From NCBI RefSeq assembly GCF_026008495.1, contig NZ_BQUN01000112.1, forward strand, positions 56,250-120,249: a stretch of 64,000 nucleotides of DNA. The letters run 5' to 3'. The position numbers were made by a program, and so were the translations under genes. The notes under the pieces were generated by a model. The model searched no databases. It was not told the origin of the DNA and worked only from the letters and a program-made list of their open reading frames with translations. Of the stretch, positions 1 through 9,179 are shown in pieces (the stretch's first letter is position 1; every line of letters starts with the position of its first letter). This DNA comes from Streptomyces sp. A012304. Lineage in GTDB: Bacteria; Actinomycetota; Actinomycetes; Streptomycetales; Streptomycetaceae.

Positions 1-103
1 CTGATGGCTCCACCGAGGACCCGCCGAGGTTGACGGCCTGCCCGTTCGACCGTTCCCGCGGCCCTCGCACCGAACAGCGTAGTTCTCCCGGATAGAGGTT
101 CCC

Positions 104-1312
104 ATGACCACCATTTCCGATGTGCCCGGCGTGACCGGCACCGACTCCGCCGCCGGCCGCGACCGGCTGCTCGCCGCCCTGGACGCGGCCGCCGCCGAGC
201 TCCAGGTCGAAGGCCCGGCCTGCGATGAAGCGGGCATGCTCACGGACCGCACGATGGAGTTGCTGCGAGACATCGGCATGGGCTGGATGTATGTCAGCAA
301 GGACCTGGGCGGCCTGGACTTGGGAGCTGGCGACTCAGCCGTGGTCTTCGAACGCATCGCCTACATCGACGGGCCGATCGGCTGGACAGGGGGAATCTTC
401 GCGGGCGTCGGCCTGCTCGCGGCGCTCTTCGAGAAGTCCGCCGCGAAAGCACTCCTGGCCGACGGGGCGCCGAACTGTTCCGCGACCGCCTACCCCAGCG
501 GACGCGCCGTGCGGGTCGAGGGCGGCTACCGGCTCACCGCGTCCTACTCGTACTGCAGCGGACTTCCGAACGCCGACTACGTGTTCTGCAACTCCCTGGT
601 CTTCGACGGCGACCAGCCCGTCCCCGGTCCTCCGCTCATGTTTCTCGTACCGGCCTCGGCGGCCACCCTCCAGGGCAACTGGGACACGATGGGGCTCCGC
701 GGCACCGGCTCCGTCGACTTCACCGTCACCGACTACTTCGTTCCGGATCACCACGCCGTCTCGCTGTTCCCCCCGCCGGGGACGTCCGGGCTCGCCGCAG
801 CCGGCTTGCTGGTAGCGGTTCACCTCGGGCGCCAGGCGTGGGCGTCCGGCACCACCCGTCGACTCCTCGACGAGATCGCCGCCCACGCGAGCCGTGAGCC
901 CAGGCCCGGGGCGACCCGGCTCGCGGACAACCCGGTCTTCCGCACCGAATACGCGGACTTCGAACTGGCGTACCGCTCCGCTCGTGCACTCGGGGCCGAA
1001 GTCTTCGCCGAGATCGACGCCACGGTGGCACGTGGGGAGCCCCTCAGCCGTCGGCAGAACACTCTGCTCGCCGGCGCCAGCGTGCACATGCACGACATCT
1101 GCCGCGATGTCGCCGTGTGGGCGTTCAACAAGGCGGGAGGCACCGCACTGCGCGCCGGAACGCTTCAGCGTGTCGTCCGCGACGCCCTCTCCGGGTGTCA
1201 GCACGCGGTGGCCGGCCGCAGCCTGCTGCCGGACATCGGTCATGAGCTCGTCGGTGCGCCGCCGGAGCTGCAGTGGATCGGAACGACACTGGGTGCGCTT
1301 CCCGGGAAGTGA
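104..1312 (+). CDS. Acyl-CoA dehydrogenase-fold flavin-dependent oxygenase-like protein
   Basis: 402 residues with the three-domain acyl-CoA dehydrogenase layout: an N-terminal helical part, a mid beta domain with the pattern GLRGTGSVDFTV at about residues 197-208, and a C-terminal helical bundle. This subgroup resembles reduced-flavin-dependent hydroxylases (HsaA or IacA type), which use the ACAD fold to hydroxylate aromatics, rather than true dehydrogenases. That assignment is inference; I could not identify a catalytic glutamate. The ATG at 104 follows a purine-rich AGAGG. It stands alone on the plus strand, convergent with the homogentisate operon across a strong hairpin, so an aromatic substrate is plausible. 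No flavin reductase partner is seen nearby. Confidence 0.75.
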   Translation: MTTISDVPGVTGTDSAAGRDRLLAALDAAAAELQVEGPACDEAGMLTDRTMELLRDIGMGWMYVSKDLGGLDLGAGDSAVVFERIAYIDGPIGWTGGIFAGVGLLAALFEKSAAKALLADGAPNCSATAYPSGRAVRVEGGYRLTASYSYCSGLPNADYVFCNSLVFDGDQPVPGPPLMFLVPASAATLQGNWDTMGLRGTGSVDFTVTDYFVPDHHAVSLFPPPGTSGLAAAGLLVAVHLGRQAWASGTTRRLLDEIAAHASREPRPGATRLADNPVFRTEYADFELAYRSARALGAEVFAEIDATVARGEPLSRRQNTLLAGASVHMHDICRDVAVWAFNKAGGTALRAGTLQRVVRDALSGCQHAVAGRSLLPDIGHELVGAPPELQWIGTTLGALPGK

Positions 1313-1353
1313 CCGCGCGCGTCCATGAAGGGGCGGCTTGATCGGTGACAGAA

Positions 1354-1391
1354 CTGGGCGGTTGGTTCGGGGTTCCGAACCAACCGCCCAG
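1354..1391. terminator. Bidirectional factor-independent terminator hairpin
   Basis: A perfect 17-bp stem (CTGGGCGGTTGGTTCGG and its complement) closes a GGTT loop. It sits between the convergent ends of the oxygenase-like gene (stop at 1312) and the alpha/beta hydrolase (stop at 1426), so it probably terminates both transcripts. No clear U-tract follows, as is common in actinomycetes. Confidence 0.8.
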
Positions 1392-1425
1392 ATTCATGAC
1401 GCTGTCGCCACGCTCCCGCGAGATC

Positions 1426-2247
1426 TCACAGAGTGACGAGGGTGGCGTCCGAAGGGAGCTGGAAATCCGATCCGCGAGCGAGGAAGTCCGCGACCAAAGC
1501 GGCCAGATCCTCGGCGCGGTCGCCCTGCACGTCGTGCGCCGCGTCGTGAAGAAGGACGAAGCTGCAGTCGGGCATGAGGCGGACGAAAGTGCGTCCGTTC
1601 TGGGGTGGTATGAAACCGTCCTTGTCGCCGAACACCACCAGCGTGCGAACGGAACTCTCAGGCAGGCGATCGGCGATCTTCTGCGAGTAGTCGGGGTCCG
1701 CCTGCGCGAGCCTGGAGATCAACGCGAACATCCGAGCCTGGGACTCGGGGGGACCCGGCTCGAAGACCGGTGGCCGCTCGGGGTGAACGCGAACCTTGCG
1801 CAGGGCTTCCTCGGGGGTGACGTCCACCTGTGAGGTGTCGGCACCTTCGCGGAAGGTGCCGGGTGCCTCGAGGACCAGTGAGGCCACCCGTTCCGGGTGA
1901 TCGAGGGCGACGTTCAGGGCGATGTCGCCGCCGAGCGCGCTTCCGAGCAGGTGGAAGCTCTTCAGCCCGAGGTCCTGGGTCGCCTGGTAGACGGTGACGG
2001 CCAGGTCGGTGAGTGTCTGATCGCGGCCGTCGTCGGGCTCGTCGCCCCATCCGGGCAGCGCGAACAGGATGACGTCGTACGTCTCGGCGAGCCGGTCCAG
2101 CATGGGGGAGAAGCGGAAGCCCGCGGCGCTGTGGATGACGACGAGGGTGTCGCCCTCGCCGGCGCGGAAGTACCGGATGGTGTGGCCGTCGGCTTGGGCG
2201 ACGCCTTCGGTGAAGGCGGCGCCGTACTGTGCGGATGCGGATGTCAT
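1426..2247 (-). CDS. Alpha/beta-fold hydrolase with substituted nucleophile
   Basis: 273 residues of alpha/beta-hydrolase type: strand beta3 VIHSAAG (about 38-44), the nucleophile elbow, an acid in FGDKDGF (about 206-212) and a histidine in HDAAHDV (His238). The nucleophile elbow reads G102-S103-A104-L105-G106, so the canonical G-x-S-x-G serine is alanine (codon GCG). Ordinary serine-hydrolase chemistry is therefore unlikely unless Ser103 substitutes. It is the last gene of the homogentisate operon, 108 bp downstream of hmgA. It may be a non-catalytic or altered-mechanism relative of aromatic C-C hydrolases. Family assignment is firm; function is unknown. Confidence 0.8.
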   Translation of the reverse strand: MTSASAQYGAAFTEGVAQADGHTIRYFRAGEGDTLVVIHSAAGFRFSPMLDRLAETYDVILFALPGWGDEPDDGRDQTLTDLAVTVYQATQDLGLKSFHLLGSALGGDIALNVALDHPERVASLVLEAPGTFREGADTSQVDVTPEEALRKVRVHPERPPVFEPGPPESQARMFALISRLAQADPDYSQKIADRLPESSVRTLVVFGDKDGFIPPQNGRTFVRLMPDCSFVLLHDAAHDVQGDRAEDLAALVADFLARGSDFQLPSDATLVTL

Positions 2248-2355
2248 GGGCCAACTTTCGAGGACGAGTTCCGTGGAATGGGTGGCCCCAGAGGGGCAGA
2301 GGGGCTTCCGGCCCGCCAGGCAGACGTGGGCCGGAAGACGTGTCGTACGGCGGTG

Positions 2356-3693
2356 TCAGCCCTGGAAGTGGCGCTCGATGCCGTTCCAGACCCCGTCGTA
2401 GTCCTCCTGAAGCGTCGGCAGGGTGAGGGCCGCGGCGGTCGGGATGACGGGCAGTCGGGTCTCGAACAGGAACGTGAGACCGTTGTCGATCTTGCGTGGC
2501 TCGAGCTCCGTCGTGCTGGCGGTCTCGTAGGTCTCGCGGTCGGGGCCGTGCGAGGCGAAGCAGTTGTGCAGGCTGGCGCCGCCCGGGAGGAAGCCTTCGG
2601 CCTTCGCGTCGTAGGTGCCGTGCACGAGCCCCACGAACTCGCTCATGACGTTGCGGTGGAACCACGGCGGACGGAAGGTGTTCTCGGCGACGAGCCAGCG
2701 GTCCGGGAAGATCGCGAAGTCGGCGTTCGCCGTACCGGGGATACCGCTGGGCGAGGTCAGCACGGTGTAGATCGACGGGTCCGGATGGTCGAACGAGATC
2801 GTGCCGATCACCATGAAGTTGCTCAGGTCGTACTTGTAGGGCGCGAGGCTGCCGTGCCAGCCGACGACGTCGAGCGGGGAGTGGTCGTAGTCGGCGACCC
2901 ACAGGTTGCCGAGGTACTTGTTGAAGACCCGCACCTCCTCGTCCCGGTCCTCGAAGGCCGCCGTCGGGTACCGGAAGTCCCGGTGGTTGGCCAGGCCGTT
3001 GGCACCGATCGGGCCGAGCTCGGGCAGCCTGAAGATCTGGCCGTAGTTCTCCAGGACGTACCCACGAGCCACACCGTCGGGCAGCTCCACCTTGAAGCGG
3101 AGGCCGCGCGGGAGGACGAGGATCTCGCCGGGGGAGACGGCGAGGACGCCGAGTTCCGTGGCGACGCGCAGACCGCCCTGCTGCGGGACGATGAGCATCT
3201 CGCCGTCGCTGTTGACGAAGTACTCGCGGTCCATCGACCGGGCCGCGGCGTACATGTGGATGGCGACGCCCGACTGCGCGCGCACATCGCCGTTGCCGCC
3301 GAGGGTGAACAGCGACTCGACGAACGTCTTCGGCTCGGCCGGGAACTCGTAGGGATCCCAGCGCAGGCGATTGGGGGAAGGGGCGGCGTTCGCGATCGGG
3401 CTCGCGGTCAGGCCGCCGGCGTCGACCTGGCGGAACGGGGAGTGCTTGGCGGAGGGCCGGATGCGGTAGACCCAGGTACGCAGGTTGTCCTGGCGCGGTG
3501 CCGTGAACGCGGTGCCGCTCAGCTGCTCGGCGTAGAGGCCCAGCGGTGCCTTCTGCGGGCTGTTGCGGCCCTGCGGAAGGGCCCCTGGGACGGCTTCGGT
3601 GACGTGCTGGTTGCCGAAACCCGAGAGATACGCGAGGTCGCGGGTGGACGCCGGTCCGCTCATGTCGGTGAGTGATGTGTCAACAGTGGTCAT
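2356..3693 (-). CDS. hmgA: Homogentisate 1,2-dioxygenase
   Basis: 445 residues, normal length for the family. It opens the ring of homogentisate to 4-maleylacetoacetate using Fe(II) and O2 in the cytoplasm. The N-terminal signature YLSGFGNQ is present. Putative iron ligands are His346, Glu352 (in FHRNVMSEF) and His382 (in ASHGPD), with the same 6- and 30-residue spacing as the characterised human enzyme. The start is chosen on the GGAGG ribosome site 4 bases upstream of the ATG at 3693. It lies 35 bp downstream of the thiolase gene in the same operon, whose other products process fumarylacetoacetate and acetoacetate. Confidence 0.96.
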   Translation of the reverse strand: MTTVDTSLTDMSGPASTRDLAYLSGFGNQHVTEAVPGALPQGRNSPQKAPLGLYAEQLSGTAFTAPRQDNLRTWVYRIRPSAKHSPFRQVDAGGLTASPIANAAPSPNRLRWDPYEFPAEPKTFVESLFTLGGNGDVRAQSGVAIHMYAAARSMDREYFVNSDGEMLIVPQQGGLRVATELGVLAVSPGEILVLPRGLRFKVELPDGVARGYVLENYGQIFRLPELGPIGANGLANHRDFRYPTAAFEDRDEEVRVFNKYLGNLWVADYDHSPLDVVGWHGSLAPYKYDLSNFMVIGTISFDHPDPSIYTVLTSPSGIPGTANADFAIFPDRWLVAENTFRPPWFHRNVMSEFVGLVHGTYDAKAEGFLPGGASLHNCFASHGPDRETYETASTTELEPRKIDNGLTFLFETRLPVIPTAAALTLPTLQEDYDGVWNGIERHFQG

Positions 3694-3728
3694 GATGCCT
3701 CCATGAGATGTGGGGGCCTGGGACGGCC

Positions 3729-4916
3729 TCAGGTCGACTCCAGGACGCTGACGTAGTTGGCCACCGCGAGCCCGCCCATGTTGTGCACGGCGGCGCGACG
3801 GGCGCCCGGCAGCTGCATGTCACCGGCGGTGCCGGACAGTTGCATCGCGGCCATCACATGCTGGGAGACCCCGGTGGCGCCGACCGGGTGGCCCTTGCTC
3901 TTCAACCCGCCGGAGAGGTTCACCGGCAGGCTGCCGCCCCGGAAGACGGTGCCCTCGTCGAGAGCGGCACGGCCCTTCCCACGCGGTGCGATCCCGAGCA
4001 CCTCGTACATCACCAGCTCGGCGATCGTGAAGCAGTCGTGCAGCTCGATCAGGTCGAGGTCACCGAGTTCCACGCCGGCCATGTCTTTCGCGCGGTTCCA
4101 GGCGGCGGCGCTGCCGGCGAACTCGACCGGGTCGCGTTTGCCGGCGGGCAGGAAGTCGTTCGCCTGGCCGAAGCCGATGAGCCGCACCGGGCTCTGGGCC
4201 GCGCTGCCGCTCGGCTCGGTCGCCAGGACGAGGGCGGCGGCGCCGTCGGAGACCGGCGAGCAGTCGGTGCGCCGCAACGGACCGGCGACGACGGGGTTCT
4301 TGGGCGAGGTCGTGGCGCAGAACTCGGGGGTGAGCTCCTTGTGGAGGTGAGCCCACGGATTGGCCAGACCGTTGCGGTGGTTCTTCGCGGCGATCTGCCC
4401 CAGAACGTCGTCCAGGGCGCCGTAGCGCTGCTGGTAGGCCTTGGCGACGTTGGCGAACAGCCCGGCGAAACCGGTACGGGACTCCTGGCCGGCGAGTTCG
4501 TAGTCGGCCCCGAGCAGGGCGGCGCCGACCTGCTCCGCCGGGGCGTGGGACATCTTCTCGGCGCCGATCACCAGGACGGTCCGAGCGGTGCCGGCGAGCA
4601 GGGACCTGACGCCGCCGTGGACGGCGGCCGAGCCGGAGGCGCAGGCGTTCTCGACCCGGGTCGCGGGTACGCCGAACAGGTCGTCGGAGATCTGGAGGGC
4701 GAGGGAAGAGGCGAAAGCGAGGGGCCAGAGGCCCGAGTTGAACTGGCCGAACCAGATCTCGTCGACGTCTCCGGCGTCGATGCCCGCGGAGACGATCGCG
4801 TCACGGGCGACGGCGACGACGAGGTCCTCGAGCGACTGGTCACGCAATGCGCCGAACCGCGTGTGACCCCAACCGGAGATGACGATGTCGGTTCCGAAGG
4901 TCTTGGCGAGAGTCAT
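3729..4916 (-). CDS. Thiolase (SCP2/SCPx-type acetyl-CoA acyltransferase)
   Basis: 395 residues. It likely cleaves a 3-ketoacyl-CoA; in this operon the obvious substrate is acetoacetyl-CoA, giving two acetyl-CoA. Active-site residues are Cys92 in ENACASG, His293 in HDCFT and His343 in SKGHPVGATG. HDCF instead of NEAFA places it in the SCP2-type branch, so a larger or branched acyl substrate is also possible. The ATG at 4916 shares its A with the last base of the upstream CoA-transferase stop (TGATG), showing translational coupling. This is why the start is here and not further upstream. Confidence 0.9.
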   Translation of the reverse strand: MTLAKTFGTDIVISGWGHTRFGALRDQSLEDLVVAVARDAIVSAGIDAGDVDEIWFGQFNSGLWPLAFASSLALQISDDLFGVPATRVENACASGSAAVHGGVRSLLAGTARTVLVIGAEKMSHAPAEQVGAALLGADYELAGQESRTGFAGLFANVAKAYQQRYGALDDVLGQIAAKNHRNGLANPWAHLHKELTPEFCATTSPKNPVVAGPLRRTDCSPVSDGAAALVLATEPSGSAAQSPVRLIGFGQANDFLPAGKRDPVEFAGSAAAWNRAKDMAGVELGDLDLIELHDCFTIAELVMYEVLGIAPRGKGRAALDEGTVFRGGSLPVNLSGGLKSKGHPVGATGVSQHVMAAMQLSGTAGDMQLPGARRAAVHNMGGLAVANYVSVLEST

Positions 4917-5569
4917 CAGGCAGCCGCCTCGTACGCGGAGCCGACGGTGAACTCGGCCTCGGTGACATCGCGGAGGTCGTCGACCGTCACCCCGCGTGCG
5001 GTCCGGGCCAGCAGCAGGCCACCCTCGACGACGTCGAAGACGGCGAGGTCGGTGACGACACGATCGACGACGCCGACACCGGTCAGCGGGAGGGTGCACT
5101 CGCGGACGATCTTGGGGGATCCGTCCTTGGCGAGGTGCGTCGTCAGGACGACCACGCGGCGAGCCCCGGCGACCAGATCCATGGCTCCGCCCATGCCCTT
5201 GACGACGGATCCCGGGATGCTCCAGTTGGCGAGGTCTCCGGAGCCCGACACCTGCATGGCGCCCAGGATCGTGAGGTCGACGTGTCCGCCGCGGATCATC
5301 GCGAAGGAGGCGGCCGAGTCGAAGACGCTGCCGCCGGGCAGCACGGTGACGGTCTGCTTGCCCGCGTTGATCAGGTCGGCGTCCTCGTCCCCTTCGTAGG
5401 GGAACGGGCCCATGCCCAGCAGGCCGTTCTCGCTCTGGAGGGTGACCTTCACACCGTCGGGGAGGTGGTTGGCGACCAGGGTGGGGATGCCGATGCCGAG
5501 GTTGACATAGGCGCCGTCTCTCAGTTCGGAGGCGGCGATGGCGGCCATCTCGTCACGCGACCATGCCAT
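4916..5569 (-). CDS. 3-oxoacid CoA-transferase subunit B
   Basis: 217 residues, family I CoA-transferase beta subunit. The catalytic glutamate is Glu47 in the SENG motif, which forms the enzyme-CoA thioester. With the A subunit it should move CoA from succinyl-CoA to acetoacetate or a related 3-oxoacid. It is encoded 60 bp downstream of subunit A and overlaps the thiolase start by one base. Position beside hmgA and an FAH-family gene makes acetoacetate the likely acceptor; 3-oxoadipate (PcaJ-like) is the alternative. Confidence 0.92.
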   Translation of the reverse strand: MAWSRDEMAAIAASELRDGAYVNLGIGIPTLVANHLPDGVKVTLQSENGLLGMGPFPYEGDEDADLINAGKQTVTVLPGGSVFDSAASFAMIRGGHVDLTILGAMQVSGSGDLANWSIPGSVVKGMGGAMDLVAGARRVVVLTTHLAKDGSPKIVRECTLPLTGVGVVDRVVTDLAVFDVVEGGLLLARTARGVTVDDLRDVTEAEFTVGSAYEAAA

Positions 5570-5629
5570 GACAGCTCCTTTTCTTCATGTCCGCTTCCTC
5601 ACGTCCTCTTCTTCATGGGCGCCACGTGC

Positions 5630-6343
5630 TCAGGCGGACGTCTCGGTCCGCTGCCGCGTGGTGCGCTGCTCGATGTGCTTGAACCGGCTCGACGTCCGTA
5701 CGACGCGTTGGACGTAGATGCTCGGCGTGACGACGTGGTCGGGATGGATCTCGCCCTCGTCGACAACCTCGTCGACCTCGGCCACGGTGACCCGGCCGGC
5801 CGTGGCGACGACCGGGTTGAAGTTGCGGGCGGTGTAGCGGTAGACGAGGTTGCCGGTGGTGTCCGCGCGGTGGGCGCGCACCAGCGCGAGGTCGGCGACC
5901 AGGCCGCGTTCGAGCACGTACTCGACTCCGTCGAAGACCTCGGTCTTCTTGCCCTCCGCGACCTTGGTACCCACTCCCGTGCGGGTGTAGAAGGCGGGGA
6001 TCCCGGCTCCGCCCGCCCGGAGCCGTTCGGCCAGGGTGCCCTGCGGGTTGAATTCCACGTCGAGCACTCCGTCGAGGTACTGCTGCGCGAAGAGCTTGTT
6101 CTCGCCCACGTACGAGGCGATGACCTTGCTGACCTGGCCGCCCTCGATGAGGACGCCGAGGCCTATCCCGTCCACCCCCATGTTGTTGGAGATGACGGTG
6201 AGATCGCGGACGCCCGATGCGCGGACCGCCGCGATCAGGTCGTCGGGGATGCCGCTCAGGCCGAACCCGCCTACGGCCAGGGTCATCCCGTCGGACAGCA
6301 GATCGTGCAGCGCCTCGGTGGCGGTGGGGTGAATGACAGCCAT
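5630..6343 (-). CDS. 3-oxoacid CoA-transferase subunit A
   Basis: 237 residues, family I CoA-transferase alpha subunit with the glycine-rich motif VGGFGLSGIP at about residues 24-33 and the conserved region around IASYVGENK. It pairs with the B subunit encoded next. The ATG at 6343 is preferred because GAAAGGA stands 5-6 bases upstream; a GTG at 6358 in the same frame overlaps that ribosome site. It belongs to the seven-gene operon and feeds acetoacetyl-CoA to the thiolase. Confidence 0.92.
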   Translation of the reverse strand: MAVIHPTATEALHDLLSDGMTLAVGGFGLSGIPDDLIAAVRASGVRDLTVISNNMGVDGIGLGVLIEGGQVSKVIASYVGENKLFAQQYLDGVLDVEFNPQGTLAERLRAGGAGIPAFYTRTGVGTKVAEGKKTEVFDGVEYVLERGLVADLALVRAHRADTTGNLVYRYTARNFNPVVATAGRVTVAEVDEVVDEGEIHPDHVVTPSIYVQRVVRTSSRFKHIEQRTTRQRTETSA

Positions 6344-6460
6344 GTCGGTTCCTTTCACGGCCGGTTCGTCGGCACAGCGGGTCGGGAACGGGGGAGTGGG
6401 GATCGGGAGACGCCCAAGGGGGCCGGGCGCGGTCGCGTGTCGACGCGGTGCGCGGAGCGC

Positions 6461-8092
6461 TCAGTGGCGCTCGGCGACCGGCTCGGAGGCGAGCACCTCT
6501 CCCCGCAGGCACAGCTCCTCCAGGAGTCCGAGGACCGTGCTGTGAGAGGTCGCCGTGCCGTAGACGTAACGGTCCGGCCGGACGACCGCCCACGAGATTC
6601 CCAGCCGGGAGGCCCAGTCCACGAGGGTGCCGTCGAGGTCGACCACGTCCGCCACCGCCGCGTCCCCGTTCCTGGTCGCCGTACGGCTGTTCCCGCGAGT
6701 GGTCGATCTCCTGACGACCACCTGTCGGGCCCCGAGTGCTCGGCACACGCTCTCCAGGAGGGGACCGGAGTCGTCGCCCGCGCCGGCCCCGGACTCGTCG
6801 TTCTCGATGCTCACGACGGCGAACCAGTCGCCCAGTACCTCGTCGAGGCGGACCCGGTCACCGCTCGCGTCCCTCACCCACGGCTGAGGGAACTGGGCGC
6901 CGGCCGCCACGTTCGGCGGCGACGCGATCAGTCCAGCTGACAGCGGCGGTATGACCTGCTGCCGAGTGGGGTCCGGACGCAGTCGGCGTTCCTCGCGGAG
7001 CCGGGTGTCCCGAGCCGAGGCGCGGTCGGGATCGAGCTCGCCGATGATCTTTCCGAACTCCTTGGCGAGCCCGACGACCTCGCCCACGTGCGGACGCATC
7101 TCGGCCTGGTAGGTGTCCAACACGTCTTCCGGCCAGCCGCGCTTGGCGACGGCGTCGAGTTTCCAGGCGAGTCCGGTCGCGTCCCGGATCCCGGCGCACA
7201 TGCCCTGTCCGAGAAAGGGCGGCATCTGATGAGCCGCGTCACCGGCGAGCAGGATGCGTCCGCGTCGCCAGCTGTCGACGACGAGAGCGTGGAACCGGTA
7301 GACGGCGACCCGTGCGATCTCGAGAGCGTCGACATCGACGAAATGGGACAGGACCCTTCTCAGTACCGCGTGGTCTTTGAAGTCCTGCGGGTCTTCCGAC
7401 GGGAGCACCTTGATCTCCCAGCGCCTGAGCGAGCCCGGTCCGATGATGAAGGTCCCCGGACGGGAGGGCTGGCAGTACTGCGTGGCCCTGGGCGGAAGCT
7501 CGGTGTCGGCGATCAGGTTGGCGTCGACGATCACCCACCACTCGTCGAAGTCGAGATCGGTGATCGTGGGTTCGACGAGTGAGCGGGTCCGGCTCCTCGC
7601 GCCGTCGCAGCCGACCAGGAACTCCGCCTCGACGTGTTCCGTCTCTCCGTCGCGCTCCAGGACGACCACGACGGAGTCCGTGTTCTCGGCCGCGTCGACG
7701 AGCGAGGTCCCCAGTCGTTGTTCGACGTTCCCGTAGCGCTCCAGCTCCCGCCTCAACCGGGCTTCGAGCCACGGCTGGTAGAAGAGGAAGTTCTGCTCCC
7801 AGCCCAGCGGGTTCGGAGGCGGGGCCGGATAGAACGTCTTGATGAGACCGCCGTCGACGCCGAGATAGTCCGATCCCGGATGAGGGATGCTCTCGTGTGC
7901 GACCTCGTCGGCGATGCCGATGGCCTGGAAGGTTCTCATCACCTCGTGATCGGCGGTGATCGCCCGGGGCAGCGGATAGACCTCGTGCGCGGGGTCCACG
8001 ATCAGGACGTTCCAGCCTCTGCGCGCGAGGAGGTTGGCGAGAGTGACCCCGGTCGGGCCCATCCCCGCGATGACCGCGTCGAACCGCCTCAT
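6461..8092 (-). CDS. FAD-dependent aromatic hydroxylase, MhpA family
   Basis: 543 residues, class A flavoprotein monooxygenase. It has the FAD-binding GMGPTG at 10-15, the DG motif in VGCDGARSRTR at 160-170, and GDAAHQMPPFLGQGMC at 284-299, followed by a thioredoxin-like C-terminal domain typical of MhpA. MhpA enzymes hydroxylate 3-(3-hydroxyphenyl)propionate. Next to hmgA, a reasonable inference is ring hydroxylation of 3-hydroxyphenylacetate to homogentisate. The start ATG overlaps the upstream FAH-family stop (ATGA). It is 117 bp from the CoA-transferase gene. Confidence 0.9.
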   Translation of the reverse strand: MRRFDAVIAGMGPTGVTLANLLARRGWNVLIVDPAHEVYPLPRAITADHEVMRTFQAIGIADEVAHESIPHPGSDYLGVDGGLIKTFYPAPPPNPLGWEQNFLFYQPWLEARLRRELERYGNVEQRLGTSLVDAAENTDSVVVVLERDGETEHVEAEFLVGCDGARSRTRSLVEPTITDLDFDEWWVIVDANLIADTELPPRATQYCQPSRPGTFIIGPGSLRRWEIKVLPSEDPQDFKDHAVLRRVLSHFVDVDALEIARVAVYRFHALVVDSWRRGRILLAGDAAHQMPPFLGQGMCAGIRDATGLAWKLDAVAKRGWPEDVLDTYQAEMRPHVGEVVGLAKEFGKIIGELDPDRASARDTRLREERRLRPDPTRQQVIPPLSAGLIASPPNVAAGAQFPQPWVRDASGDRVRLDEVLGDWFAVVSIENDESGAGAGDDSGPLLESVCRALGARQVVVRRSTTRGNSRTATRNGDAAVADVVDLDGTLVDWASRLGISWAVVRPDRYVYGTATSHSTVLGLLEELCLRGEVLASEPVAERH

Positions 8093-9108
8093 CGCCGCTT
8101 GTCCGCGGGCTCGTTGGTCTCGTTCTTCTTGCTCGTCGCCGCGATGCGGTGCTCAAGCGTGCCGAACACCGACTGCCCGTCGGCGGTGGCCTCCATCTCC
8201 AGCACGTCGCCGTGACGGAGCCAGGGGGTGCGTGCGGCGCCGTAGGTCTCGGTCTCCCAGTGACGCACCTCGGCGAGACACCCGAAGCCGTTCTCGGCGT
8301 CCTCGTTGGCGATCGTCCCCGCGCCGAGGATGGTGCCGGCGGCGAGGTCTCGCGTACGAGCGGCGTGGGCGATGAACTGCGGGTACGTGAAGTGCATGCC
8401 GATGCCTGAGTCGGGCTCGCCGACCATCGATCCGTTGACACTGGTCCGCACCCGGAGCTGGACGCGCTCACCGTCCCATCGGGGACCGAGTTCGTCGGGT
8501 GTCACCGCCGCGAGGGCGAAGCCGCTGGTCGGCTTCGCCTGGAGGAACCCGAAGCCCTTGGGGAGCTCCGTCTTCGTCAAGGCCCGCAGCGTGTAGTCGT
8601 TGAGCAGGACGAGCAGCTTGATGTGGGCCGCCGCCTCCTTGACGGGGGTGCCCATCGGGACGTCGTCGAGCAGGGCCGCGATCTCGGACTCGTAGTCGAG
8701 GCCGACCCCCTCGTCGGGGATGACCATCTCGTCCGACACCTTGAGGAAACGATCGGACGGACCCTGGTACATCACCGGGTCCGTGTCCCAGTTCGGCGGC
8801 ATTTCAGCCCCCCGGGCGGCTCGCGCCTTGCGCATGTGGCCGAGGTAGCCGGCGCCGTCGAGGAATTGGTGGCTCCGCGGAAGCGGACTCGCCATCTCCA
8901 GGTCGGCCACCCGCAGTGCGCCGGTGACGCCGTCCGCGTCGAGGGCCTCGCTCAGCTTCCGCAGCGGCTCCTCCACCTCGGTCCAGTTCTCGAGCGCGGA
9001 CTGGAGCGTCGAGGCGATCCCGGTCGCCGGAACGGCACGGGTCAGTGTGCGATCGAGGACGACGAGAGTGCCGTCACGGCCTCCTTCAACCAAACTGCCC
9101 AGCTTCAC
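8089..9108 (-). CDS. Fumarylacetoacetate hydrolase family protein
   Basis: 339 residues, FAH fold. The metal-binding acidic cluster appears in LDYESEIAALL, and the loop YQGPSDRF is typical of the fumarylacetoacetase branch. It probably cleaves fumarylacetoacetate to fumarate and acetoacetate, the step after hmgA and isomerisation. It is the first gene of the operon, starts at a GTG preceded by AAGGA, and overlaps the MhpA-like gene by 4 bases. No maleylacetoacetate isomerase is encoded in the window, so either this enzyme accepts maleylacetoacetate directly or the isomerase is elsewhere. Confidence 0.85.
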   Translation of the reverse strand: MKLGSLVEGGRDGTLVVLDRTLTRAVPATGIASTLQSALENWTEVEEPLRKLSEALDADGVTGALRVADLEMASPLPRSHQFLDGAGYLGHMRKARAARGAEMPPNWDTDPVMYQGPSDRFLKVSDEMVIPDEGVGLDYESEIAALLDDVPMGTPVKEAAAHIKLLVLLNDYTLRALTKTELPKGFGFLQAKPTSGFALAAVTPDELGPRWDGERVQLRVRTSVNGSMVGEPDSGIGMHFTYPQFIAHAARTRDLAAGTILGAGTIANEDAENGFGCLAEVRHWETETYGAARTPWLRHGDVLEMEATADGQSVFGTLEHRIAATSKKNETNEPADKRR

Positions 9109-9179
9109 TGTGCGGTCCTTCCCCAGTCGGTCGGCTTTGTGCCCATTGAAGAGACCGGGAGCACGACTGTCAGGAGCAG

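Noticed and set aside
1897..3675. Long plus-strand open frame opposite hmgA and the alpha/beta hydrolase
   Set aside because: It is antisense to two genes with clear family motifs and has no recognisable domain; long shadow frames are expected at this G+C.
3708..6940. Long plus-strand frames opposite the thiolase, CoA-transferase and hydroxylase genes
   Set aside because: Compositionally biased translations with no motif; the minus-strand genes carry catalytic residues and ribosome sites.
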